Shown piece by piece: positions 11,238 through 21,539 of a stretch of DNA of 64,000 nucleotides; the first letter of the stretch is position 1; every line of letters starts with the position of its first letter. This stretch comes from Sweltsa coloradensis. Lineage: Eukaryota > Arthropoda > Insecta > Plecoptera > Chloroperlidae. Where the stretch lies: NCBI GenBank assembly GCA_024449915.1, contig JAMZAV010001050.1, positions 1-64,000 of the forward strand, in the 5' to 3' direction. The notes below the pieces were generated by a model, which saw only the letters and a list, made by a program, of their open reading frames with translations, made no database searches and was not told the origin of the DNA. The position numbers were made by a program, and so were the translations under genes.

Positions 11238-11520
11238 AAGGGACTTTCCGTGAAAATAGAAACGTTAATAAGGTCTTGGAAGTTGGAAGGTTTTTCGTTG
11301 TAATAAACAAGCAAAAGGACGACGGCAACAACGAACAGGGACTTCGTTTAAAATAGCAAGTTAAAGGTCTTGGAAGGATTTTTTGTGTTACCAAAAAACA
11401 GCAAAAAGGACGACGACATTTCAGGCTAGCCTACCAAAAAGGAACTCGTTTAAAATAGAGATGTTAAAGGTCTGAGTTTTTGGTTGTTACTAAAAACAGC
11501 AAAAAAGGACGACGGAAGGA
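11238..11520. repeat. Tandem repeat, three units of about 102 bp
   Basis: Units begin near 11238, 11338 and 11441, each with AACTCGTTTAAAATAG or a close variant, TTAAAGGTCTTGGAAGG or a variant, and AGCAAAAAGGACGACG. They are diverged enough to be old. Not coding. Confidence 0.65.
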
Positions 11521-11639
11521 CGACACTTGTACGGCGCGCCTTATCAAATCAGATCATGACTGTAACGAATAATTTTGCACTAGTCCTACGGACCTGATCC
11601 GTACGAATATCCACAGCTAAAAAGTTGGCCAATAACCAA

Positions 11640-12640
11640 TGCAAAAGTAGGCTTAGCCTAGGCCTAGGCAAGGGCAGGGCTGGGCCTAGCTTAGGCTACA
11701 TGAGCCACAATCTTAAGGCCCTCTAAAGCCAAGGCCAGGCTTGGTGTTAAGTACAAGCTAGCGCTCCCGCATTTAAATATTCTATTGTTGTGACTTAGGC
11801 CTAGGCCCTAGGCCTAGGCCTATGACAAAATATAGGCTGCAAGGAACGTTCTGAAGCTAGGTCTACCGCTACGAGGATAGGGCTATAGTGACTATGCCCT
11901 AGTAGGCTAGGGTAGGCATAGGCCTTTAAGGGGGGTAGGCCTAGGCCTAGCCTCAGGCCATAGAGAGAGGGCCTTATCAATGAACTCGTTTGAAAACGTT
12001 TAAATTAAATGAATGCAGCGACGAGAACAAAGGTAGGCATGGCACATAGGACTAGGGAACCTAGGGCGTGTCTTTGTTAAATTAATAATAGCCGTAGGGA
12101 CTATCCTTTAGGGCACTCAACCATTAATACATAAGGACCTAGGCCATATAGATAGCAATTATACATGTCGTTTGGTGAACAGAATGGTGCGAACACACAA
12201 CACACACAATCAACAAAATGATTCCCTGAATTGTTTGCATGATGAAACAGTAGGATCTACACAACTTTTACACAGGAATGTAAATCTTCTCAAATTTCCT
12301 ACCCCTTAGTTCTGTTGTCAACCTTTACACACACTGGCGTAGAAGGCGACTCAATGAAACTTCCTACGAATTTTCTTCAGATAATATCCAAAGTGCTAGT
12401 GGACCCGCATTTGACCTCGACAATTTCTATGGAAAAACACTGTGCCACTACAAAACCGACCAATCACAATCTGTGTATTTGCTCTAATCTGCGCAGAACA
12501 GTCTAGAACAAGTGCGCAGTTGGCACGTGACACAGCTGATCACGCCCGGTCATATGGGTGACTTGCTGACTGCTCTTGTCTGAAGTGGGCGAACGAGTAA
12601 TACGCGTGATCTGCCAGAGTGATAAAGTCGCCCCCCCCTA
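11640..12640. other. Upstream region of the ferritin gene
   Basis: No gene is seen. 11640-11960 is another dense cluster of TAGGCCTA words; 12000-12640 is unique-looking sequence leading to the ferritin first exon. No convincing iron-responsive-element hairpin (CAGTGN loop with bulged C) was found in the part read as 5' UTR. Confidence 0.4.
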
Positions 12641-12659
12641 TACAAGTCCAGAGAACATA

Positions 12660-12754
12660 AAGGACAACATTAAACGCAGACAAAACTGTCGAGAATAGTG
12701 AGATAACCTCAGCTCTACCTCATTAAAAACGTGGTGAACTTGACGATAAATCAG
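12660..12754 (+). promoter_or_regulatory. Probable ferritin 5' UTR exon and promoter edge
   Basis: The coding start is preceded by a splice acceptor (TTCTCTTTCAAG ending at 12892), so a non-coding first exon must lie upstream. A matching donor TCAG|GTTAAG ends at 12754. A TATACAA word about 20-30 bp before 12670 could serve as a TATA element. The exact start is a guess. Confidence 0.35.
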
Positions 12755-12892
12755 GTTAAGAAACCTACTTATTGTTGGTAATTCTAATTTTTTATTTGTG
12801 ATGTCTTCTGTCATTACGTTGGGCTGGGGCGTTTGCCCAACTCTTTTGGCCTATTTAGGATATTAATTCGTTAAAAATGTTTCTCTTTCAAG

Positions 12893-15800
12893 GTTCATCA
12901 TGAAGTTCTTTGTGGTCCTTGTTGCCCTTGTTGGTTATGTCGCTTGTGCCGATTCGGCTGAGGAGACTTGCTACGATTCGATAACCAGAGCATGCTCAAC
13001 TTCAGGTAAGCTAAAGAAGGTTAGGTCCTAGCCTAGGCCTAGCTTAGGATTAGGCTAGGGCCTGTAGCTAGGCTAGCCTACAAATTAGCATATAGCCTAG
13101 AGCGGAGGGCATAGGCCTAGCCTACCCTAGGCTCTACCCTCCCTACCCTAGCATCCCCTGGCATACCCCTTAGCACAAGGGAGGGGGAGGAATGGGAAAC
13201 TAGGGAACCATAGACCAAATCACTTACTCGGTAGGATCGAAGATTATGGGAACGCGATTAGTTGGGACTAATATTAAGGAGGTTATCAAGGAGAAAGGAT
13301 GGCTTAAGAAAGGGCCAACATGGGTTCAGGTAGAGGGACTACGTGTGAGACGCAACTGCTAGGGCTTGTTGGGGACATAGGGAAACATGGACAAGGGTGA
13401 GACTGTGGAGCAGGTTTCATCGATTGAGAAAGGCGTTTATAAGGTTCCACATGATAGGTGTTAGGATAAAACTTGAAGAAGTTATGAGGATACAGTGGGT
13501 AAACAGAGGTGTTAAAGGCTTCTAAAAGATAGGAGCCAGAGTGAGTAAGGGTTGAGAGGAGAGATAAATCGGAAGGTAAGTGGAAGTACACACAGGTGAT
13601 GCAGCAGGGAAGCGTTATGGACATTGTTGTATTTGCAAAATTCAGATAATGAATTGCGGACCGAATGGGAGCGAAAGGAGACCACTATGTTCGCTGACGA
13701 TTGTGAATCTATAGGATTGTATAGTGAATATGTACCAGGGGGACTCACAAAAATGAATTGTTACCATGTAAATGAGTATACTAGGTGATACATGGAGTGA
13801 ATGAAATAAAATGAGCCTCAATGTGGGAAAATGTAAATGAGTTAGATTTACGAGGAGGAGGGGGGAAGGGGTTGGTACAGGATACTCGTTAATGGGGAAA
13901 TTTACTGGACGAGGGGTAGAGAGAATAAAATACACTGGGAGTATGGACTGCCAGAGCAAGACTTTAGTAGCGTGGAGCAAGTAAAGGAAGTAACTCCAAG
14001 AAAGGGTTTTAGGTGCTAATTTTGTATGCGGACTTTGAAAGGTGCAACGTAAGGCTCTAAAGGGACATGCCTATAAAACCCTAGTATAGACCGGTTGTGA
14101 ATACTGGGGCATAGGGATCCATACAGGAAGGGAAGAAACTAGAGAAATTGAGGCAGTACAAGAAAGAGCTGCGTAGAAAGGGTGCTCAATAAAAAATAAT
14201 TGGGGGGAAAGGGAGGAAATGATAATGGACAACAGTAAGGACATCTATCCAGACAGGTCTAAGGGCATGGTAAGGAACTTGGATGGGAGACGCTTGAGAT
14301 AGGAGAAGACATGGGCAGATTGAGGTAAGAGATTATAGGGGTGTTCCAGGGCACATGAGGCAGGTGGGTGAGATGAACGGGCGTTAAGGAAGGCTATGTA
14401 TATTAGCTAGAAGGGGACCACTCATGGATAGTATGAGAGAGGTATATGGGCCCACAGACTGTGGGGAAAGAACACCTTCACTTGCAAGGACAGTGGTGGA
14501 TTGGAAGGCCTTTCGAGGTGGATAGGGGGACAAAAAGTTGGGCTGGGTTCAAGAAATCTATATTAAGCTGCTGCCAAAGGTAAATACTGACTGAGGGAGT
14601 GTTATGATGAGAGAGAATCAAACGGCAGGAGAAGTAATAAGAAGAGGCCTTGCCTCGAATGTGGAATAGAAGGAGAAGTGAAAAGGAAGATGATCAGTAT
14701 GAAGGCAAATGGATGAGGGAAGAAGGAGAAGAGAAAAAGCGGAGTCGATAGCAAAGTGTGAATTGGAAATGAAATGAGGGAATGAGAAGTGAGACCAATG
14801 AAGGAATTACCTGCCACCCGATTGGAAGAATACCTGCCACCGACAATGAGTCACAGCAGAGGAGAACTAATAAATACTACTACCTATCCTAGGCTAGGTA
14901 AGCAGACAGACAAAGACAAAAGTACTAAGTATTTTGTCATGTGCCACTGCATGAGAATAGCGGCCTATAAACTACAGCAAATGGTGTCTAATTATTACTG
15001 ATGGAAATAGTTACGGGCCACTTCGAAAGTCTACTCTAGCAAACTGACGTAGGCCCTATGCGGATTTATACAGCTGACAACAGCTGTCAATCACTGTCAG
15101 GCGAACACATTCATAGTTTTGGGTAGGCCTATGTTATAGGGTAGGCGCCTAACCCGTTCAAAACACCGACGTGCCCGCAGCGCAGTCTCCATGCAGCCAA
15201 AAAAAAAAAAAAAAAAACTACACAATGCGATAGTAACTGCATTAACAAAACAACAAATTTGCTGCTTACTACTTATATTAAACAAAACTACTACGCGAGG
15301 TTAGCCGACCTTTTCCCGCTGGCTACGTGCGCCGCGAGTTCTAGGATATAATCGATAAGAGCGCACCCGAAATCCTTTCCGTTAAAAACGAGGTTGGGGA
15401 TACTTGTTGTTACGTGGTTGGCAGCATTCGTTGAAAAATTTGCGCGCGAAGCGGGGTACCCTATACTGTAGTTTTACCAATGTCTGCCATCCTTCTCCAA
15501 TATAATCCATAAAGGCTCGAACGAATACCAAGTTCAAGTAGATTTAGGCTTACTTCCCTTTTAAGCGTTAAACCACTTTCAATATGCGTTCAAACAAAAT
15601 GTTTTCAACGTTTTTACACGTATTGCGCCTATGCTTTCAGCTAGACTACCCCTGAACGAGCGGCCATATTGACAAACGCGCGCACTATCTACATTCTCTT
15701 GTTTCCTCGAATTGTCACAGATGATAGACTAGCCTACACTGCGTCATATGCATTTCAAAACATGTTTTATAATTTTACTATCCAGAAATTACAAAATCTT

Positions 15801-18800
15801 TCCCGACCAGGGGATTGAACCCAGGTCTCCCACATTCCGGGTAGCCTAAGGGCGCCTTATCAAACTAGACTAGGAAAATGCCAAAGTCGTTGTTAGACGA
15901 GTGAGCGAGTCATGTGTTGAATATGCGGGAACATCTGCATACAAGTTGATTGATATAGGCCTAGCCTGTATAAATGATAGGGTTTTCATTTTATTTGTTA
16001 AAAGGGCACGTCAACTGTCTAATGACTAATGCTTACATCTGTAAGGCCATAATGCGCCACTCTAGCCTATGATAGGCTAGGGAGGAAAGACCAACGCTGT
16101 CTAGATCCTGTCTTAGGTACCTATAGTGGGTACTCAACACTTGGCTCACTCATGTCATAATGGGGAACGTCTAAATATTGGCTTGGGTGTATAGAATGAA
16201 CAGAAAACTACTTAATAACACCATTGCCGCAATGTAGGCCTAAACCATTTCAATTTTATTAAGGTACCTACAAAGTTGTTTGTTTATTAATTCCTGTTTC
16301 TCGATGTGGTTGGTCGGGAAACACTCCCGTAGGTGTAATTGTTATTATTTACTACAATTCAGAAATTAAAAAAGTCCGCCCCAACCAGGATTCGAACCAC
16401 GGGTCTCCCGCATTCCAGGCAGGCATCTTAACCACTAGACCATCAGGACGGGTACATTTTAATCTCTGAATAAATAAATAAATAAATAAATTTTATTTAG
16501 AGTCTACCCACTCAGTTATATAACTGATTTTCAGTGGGGGACTTTAAATCAAAGCGACCAAGCCAACCCTGCAGGCCCCGACGCAATCGACGAGTGAGCG
16601 ATAACCAACCAAAGATCGATATTTTTTTAATAGGAAATAGAGCAATCAGTGGTATGGACAGTTGCATTATACATCTGAATGGATTGAGGTTGGGAGGAGG
16701 TTGGGGCGGACTTTTGTAATTTCTGAATTTTAGTAAATAATATTAATTCCTGTGTTTATTATTTCAAACGGCATGTGACGTCACCATGGAGTTATAAATA
16801 GGTAAGTACGCGTACTGTCGTACTGGAGGTGCAGGTGTATGGTCGGCGGTGTTCAAGTTAGCACTACAAATCGGCAGACATTTTCATTGTTTATTTTGGG
16901 TAGTAACAAAAGGTTACTACCTAGGGCCTACCACAGTTCATGGTAAAAAGATTAACTTGTAGTAGTGGTTACAATCAAAATGGCGAATAGGCTCAAACAA
17001 ACACGATCGTGGACGTGTGTTCCATTTGAGCTAGACCTCCTTCTCATCCAACCTTCATGACGTCACTATCCAGGTCGTCGCCAAGGGAATTTAGACTAGG
17101 AAAACGTTTAAAGTCCGCCGCGTTTTTTGGGATGGGGTTTAATTGGTGCATTGAGCTGCCATGTGTTATGAGATTTTCTGTTGTTCTGTGAAAAATTATT
17201 ACTAAGTCGAAGAATTTTTAAAATTAAATTAAATAAAATAAAAAAAATAACTATTTTTTATTTTTTTTACTAATCGTAATTTTAAAAAAAGTAAAATATC
17301 GAAAAATTTGCGATTTTCATAAGAAATTATTATTCGATTGCGCTAAAATTTTACACGAATATTTTAAATTTCATAAAATTTAAAGGTTCTGTGAAAAAAT
17401 CATTACATTAGGATAAAGCATGTAGGTGTCAAAGAAATTTTTTAAAAAAATAAAAAAAACTGTAAAATTTCGTTTTTTCATGAGAAATAATTTTTCGATT
17501 GCGCTCAAATTTCACACGAATACTAATTCACGAAATTAAGGTTCTGTGAAAAAATAATTAAAATCGGATTAAGCATGTAGGTGTTGAAGTCGAAGAAATT
17601 TTTTAAATCAAAAAAAAAATCGAAAAATTGCAATTTTCATAAGAAATAATTTTCCGATTGCGCTCAAAAACGTGGCCAGTTCTAAGTTCAGAGATTTAAA
17701 AGGGCCCTCCATAAAATTTCATCGAAATTTGGGGAGTATCGGCTTTAGCCGGAATCGTGTTAACAAACACACAATAACAAACAAAAAAAAAAACATTCCG
17801 GATTTTTTTCTCCAGTGTAGTGAAATGGAATCTTCGCTTTGCTCATCCAAAAAATCTATCTACTAGGTTCTTTTATCTAAGTTCCTTTGGTTGCCATGGT
17901 TTATGCATGGTTTTACAAAGCGCAGTTACTATTAATAAGTCCATGGTTTATGCATGGGCTTATAATAATAACCACCTTGTAAATCCAAGGTGCAATGAAG
18001 GAAATTAACAACTGCCTTCTAGATTTAACACATCTAATGGTGTTTTTCATTGACATGCACTAGTGCATATAAAATGTCATTGTTGTCGCTCTCCACTGAA
18101 TAACATTATCAGAGTCGATAAAGAAGTTTCCCCATTGGGAAGGGCCTCCAACTCCCTATAAACCCCCCTGGGTTAATAAAAAGTCGGTTTTTGGCTTTTG
18201 GAATCTAACGTTCCGCGCGACTCATGTGACAATGATGGAACTACAAAAAAACTACGTCACATTTCTACTAGAAGTTAACGTTCGTTGACGACGAATGTTT
18301 TGGAATAAAACAAACTCTCTTTTTTGATGAGGATATTTCTGATGTAGTAGACCTAAGCTTAGGGCTTAGGCCAACAATATGTTATTGTTCAAGATTTCGA
18401 TTTGAGTGCCTTATGCGTAGGCCTACTTACGTCTGAAAACTGTAAATTGGGGGCCTTGGGCCTAGGCTACCACTTACGTCCGTAAGGCTTAAACAAGACA
18501 TATCAAAATTTATTTCGCAAAAATGTCAGTGGCGTCTGTTGCACATGCAACACTTTTACCTACAATAAAATCAAAAGTAAATCGTTTTTAAAAGGCTAGG
18601 GCCCTGGGCTAATATGATTAAAATTCAATTGAAATTTGACGTTTCGTCAGTCATTTATTAATAGCAGCGTCACTGCGCACCGATAATCTACGACCGGTAT
18701 TTAGGGTTTTAGTGCTTTTAGTAGTTTTACATTTGAGCCGCCCTCAGCGCGCAGAACGTTAGATTTCCCTTTTGACTTGGGAGTTGGGGGACCTCCCCAA

Positions 18801-21189
18801 CAGGGGAAAATTCTTTATCGACACTGACATTATTAAAAATGAACAAATTTAAGAGACAAGTGACGATTCGGTGCGCACTAGTGCGACCTGAGTGCGGTCA
18901 ATGAAAACGCCATAAATTTACTGCATGGTCGCTAACAGCTCGTTTGCTATGGGCAACGATTGTTGTCACTTTATTTTGTCTTATGATTATTTGTTATTGG
19001 TTGATTAGCCACACCAGATTATGACGTACGCACCCGTTTTTCCCGCCAAAATTTTTGGTGCAGCTTTCAGCTAACTTTTATGAATGCAAATATTATGTAA
19101 ATAAAAAACTGAAATCGATTGACGCATTCTGAAAAACAAGTTTACTTATTGTAGTAGAATGATAAATCAAGTCACGTATATTCCCTATACTATGGCCTTT
19201 TCGGATTCCCTCTTTTCAAATTTACGAGTGAAAAACTAGGAGGGTCAAGAGTCAAGAATGACCTCCAAACAACCTCACCCAATATCATTGGAAAATTTGT
19301 TTCAATTTATTTAGGCATATATTATTATTGTACGGTATGCCTACCCTACCTCTAAAAATTTTTCTGAGCGTAGCTAAGACTTTTTAATTTGTACCCTGAT
19401 AAAAGAAGCTTGGTTGCTTATTTTTTGTTTGTTTTTTTATTCACACGGCTGCTCCGATTCGATGAAATTTTCAGGGACTTTTGGAATCTCTGAACTTTTA
19501 CTTAAGACCTGCCATTTTTTTGGGGTTTACATTTAAAAAAAAATTTTCTCTTTGGATATTGCTTAACGTCTCATATGTATGCAACTTGGCTAATATCATA
19601 TTTTCCTACTTGTATTCCCCCCTTCCCCCGCAAACGCAGATCCCGGTTTCAGCTTCTGGAGTGGACCTCTTATCACTTTAAACTTTCAAGGAATCTATTA
19701 CCACACAGTTGCCTGGTTGTGAAAAATGTTACTCCTTTTGGTTCTAGGTAATGATGTTTGCTCTGCCCAATTGCAATGCGAAGTATGGAGCCATCGATAA
19801 CATCAAAATTGACCTCCAAAAGTTTGTCACCGCTCACATGCTCACAGCTTTGATTACTTGCTGATGGTAAGAATGCACGTAATCACCTCCAACTAAACCT
19901 TAAATTTAGGTACATCCAGAGACTTTAATTTTAAATATTATGGGGCTTCCTTGCCGCCGAGTGCTAGCTTATTGTGAATTTAAAGGTGCCTTTTAGAACA
20001 AAACCTAGATTTGCCAAGTGAGGGTCGGTGGTGTTTGTAAAAGATTACCCTTGATATACTTCTGACGCTAGTGTACATATGCACTAGTAAAACAATGTGC
20101 CTACAACTTTGAACTAATTTTAACCAATGATTGTGATCCATGGTTGAATTGTTTTTTACATAAGGGTCCTGCAGTGTTTTTGCATTTTATGTATTTATTA
20201 TGTTGTACAAAACTGGTTGTAGTAAATTTTCTTTTTTTTAGTTTTAGACATGCCTGGATAAGGCAATGACATGTAATATACCCAGACCAGCTGATGTTGT
20301 AACGGGTCAACATTACGAAATAAAAATGAAATGAAATGAACTTGTTCTGTAGAGAATGGTAATTCCATGATATTAGGTACCCATTATTTTTTGTATATTG
20401 ATATAATTAATTTAATATGTACCGATTGATTTGTGCTAGAACTACCTGTGTCCATTTGATGTCCAAATATTATACTTTAGTTAGGCAGACATAATTCAAT
20501 ATGCATATTAATTTTACCATTATACAATTAGGCCTACGACTAGCACCTAATGGGAATGGGACGCAAATAAATAGTACCAGTGACTTCTTTTTACTTATTT
20601 TTTCATCTTTTAAGTGTAAATTTTAGCTTTGAAACTAGAATTTAGCCTAATGTAGTCTAATTTGTCTAGTCAATATGAATTAATGTCAAAACAAAATGTT
20701 TGATTTCAGTCTAGCCATTTTGGAAAACTACGAAAAAGAATCGCGAGGGTTTTTCAAACAACTGTTCCGCAAACTGTCGGACTCTACGTGGAACGACGCC
20801 ATTGGTCTGATCAAGTACATCACTAAGCGCGGCGGTGTGATGGGCTTCCACTCTGGCACGAGCAAGGACTTCCATTCGGTGGCCCGCGAGGAGGAGTCTG
20901 GCGCCAAGACGTTCGAGGTTCACGAGCTGGGAAGCCTGACCCGGGCGCTGGAGGCCCAGAAGTCGCTCGCCGTAGAGGCCCACCGCATCACCGCGAGGTG
21001 ACGCGACAGCGCGAGCACTTCCACGACCCTGAGGTCGCGTCCTTCCTCGAGAACAACTTTGTACACAAGCACGCGGACTCGATCCGCGACCTTTCCGGCC
21101 ACAGCAACGATCTCAAGCGGCTCATTGACAACAACAAGCAAACTAGTCTGGCTATCTTCTTGTTCGACGAGTATCTTCAGAAATTGTAA
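12893..21189 (+). CDS. Secreted ferritin subunit, light-chain-like
   Basis: Iron-storage 24-mer subunit of the secretory pathway. The coding segments are 12900-13005, 19748-19866 and 20710-21189. The first encodes a signal peptide (MKFFVVLVALVGYVACADS) and a Cys-containing N-terminus. The second gives NCNAKYGAIDNIKIDLQKFV and, after a frame change, SFDYLLM. The third gives SHFG and NYEKESRGFFKQLFRKLSD and runs to LAIFLFDEYLQKL and the stop. AATAAA follows at 21501. Where ferritin H chains carry the ferroxidase E-x2-H on helix B, this protein has a TWNDAI-type segment, so it looks L-type. Four single-base indels are implied (near 19766, 19848, 20726 and 20995), mostly in short homopolymers. 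They could be assembly errors or an inactivated gene; conserved codons and strong GC3 in exon 3 favour the former. Confidence 0.85.
12900..13005 (+). CDS. Ferritin coding exon 1 (signal peptide)
   Basis: ATG at 12900 opens a hydrophobic leader of about 17 residues followed by ADSAEETCYDSITRACSTS. The donor is TTCAG|GTAAGC and the exon ends in phase 1. The Kozak context is TCATCATGA, and this is the only plausible start. Confidence 0.85.
13190..14870 (+). mobile_element. Heavily decayed CR1-like LINE in ferritin intron 1
   Basis: Word-level matches to the LINE at 1040-5175 appear in order: the CAACATGGGTTCAGG block (QHGFR), GAGAAAGGCGTTTATAAGGTT (EKAFDKV region), CAGCAGGGAAGCGTTATGG (PQGSV), TTCGCTGACGATTGTGAAT (FADDC), a CCGGTTGTGAATACTGGGGC block (RPVLEYG), then a 3' part with CCTGCCACC. 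All frames are broken. It is much older than the other two copies. Confidence 0.6.
15182..15218. repeat. Poly-A run
   Basis: An A homopolymer of about 19 bases after ATGCAGCCA; a possible retroposon tail, though no body was identified. Confidence 0.6.
15298..15428. repeat. Dispersed repeat R1, copy 2
   Basis: Nearly identical to 165-335 across the GATAAGAGCGCACCCGAAAT block and GGGGATACTTGTTGTTACG. Confidence 0.65.
15695..16158 (+). mobile_element. Helitron-like element, family F1, 5'-truncated copy
   Basis: Carries the family's tRNA-like block (GGGATTGAACCCAGG at about 15812), the inverted internal end (ACTAGGAAAATGCC at about 15867) and the GAGTGAGCGAGTCATGTG arm. It stops within the last arm near 16158. 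The first half present in the copies at 23841 and 39816 is missing. Confidence 0.6.
16365..16460 (-). mobile_element. SINE-like tRNA-derived head S4
   Basis: The reverse strand reads TGGTCTAGTGGTTAAGATGC (A-box region), then CGGGAGACCC and GGTTCGAATCC (B box), a good tRNA-like 5' region. The downstream body ends TTTCTGAATTGTAGTAAATAA. A plus-strand piece of the same body recurs at 16695-16742, so the 3' body exists in both orientations about 240 bp apart. Confidence 0.6.
16463..16680 (-). mobile_element. SINE S3 body, partial copy
   Basis: An (AAAT)n tail at 16470-16490 is followed by GTCTACCCACTCAGTTATAT and the GACGCAATCGACGAGTGAGC block. The same body recurs at 26765-27000 and 31885-32010. 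The tail on the left shows minus orientation. Confidence 0.65.
17096..17850 (-). mobile_element. Helitron-like element, family A1, copy 1
   Basis: Read on the minus strand it starts TTGGATGAGCAAAGCGAAG and ends CTAG before T. The core holds diverged tandem units containing AATTTTTCGATTGCGCT and GTAGGTGTTGAAGTCGAAG. The 3' end is mutated (GGACTTTAAACGTTTTCCTAG), and GCGTTTTTTGGG replaces the usual GCGTTGTTGG. Confidence 0.6.
18041..18908. mobile_element. TIR element with long (about 170 bp) diverged inverted repeats
   Basis: The ends GTTTTTCATTGAC and its inverse (GTCAATGAAAACGC) are followed inward by matching GTCGATAAAGAA..TTTCCCC and ATCTAACGTTC blocks on both arms. No transposase. The target duplication is unclear. 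Confidence 0.55.
19355..19560 (+). mobile_element. Degenerate family A Helitron-like fragment
   Basis: TCTGAGCGTAGCTAAGA, GCTCCGATTCGATGAAATTT and GAATCTCTGAACTTT correspond to the 5' portion of family A elements. The rest is lost. It lies just upstream of ferritin exon 2. Confidence 0.45.
19748..19866 (+). CDS. Ferritin coding exon 2
   Basis: Acceptor TTCTAG|GTAATG, donor CTGATG|GTAAGA. Length 119 fits phase 1 in and phase 0 out. Internally the frame moves by +1 at CCC (about 19766) and back at CTCACAGC (about 19848), so the middle (YGAIDNIKIDLQKFVTAHML) is out of phase with both ends. Confidence 0.8.
20270..20345 (+). mobile_element. Short LINE 3' tail with AAATG units
   Basis: CCCAGACCAGCTGATGTTG then GAAATAAAAATGAAATGAAATGAA resembles the extreme 3' end of a LINE with a short tandem tail. 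Nothing upstream could be assigned. Confidence 0.4.
20710..21189 (+). CDS. Ferritin coding exon 3
   Basis: Acceptor GATTTCAG|TCTAGC. Encodes four-helix-bundle helices A (end), B, C, D and E. The frame shifts by +1 at GGAAAAC (about 20726) and back near ATCACCGCGAGG (about 20995). Stop TAA at 21187. Codons are strongly G/C-ending, unlike the AT-rich surroundings. Confidence 0.85.
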
Positions 21190-21500
21190 AGAGACTGCAT
21201 CCTATTGAATGCACGCATTACGTAGCACTACGGTATTCATCATTTCCAAAAGATGCATCAAAGTTTTATAACAATTAGTATTAGGCAGATGGCTATTTGC
21301 TAAGAAAGTATGCCATCTTACTTTTTTATATTAGACATATAATATGTATGGTAAATACGAGTTTAACTAAGGCATTTGAACATTCATTTCATCATACAAT
21401 CTTATTCCTTTTGCCTTTTGTGTCTACCGGGAATTTATAACATGCATATACCTGTAGGCCCTAGGCCAAATTGAAATGGAAAAATGTAAAAACAAAATTC

Positions 21501-21506
21501 AATAAA
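21501..21506 (+). terminator. Ferritin poly-A signal candidate
   Basis: AATAAA about 310 bp after the ferritin stop, the first canonical hexamer downstream. Confidence 0.5.
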
Positions 21507-21539
21507 TTATGATGATACTCTGAATGTTATAAATGTAGC

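Noticed and set aside
12600..12640. Possible iron-responsive element (CAGAGT loop) upstream of ferritin
   Set aside because: The bases either side do not form the required 5-bp upper stem.
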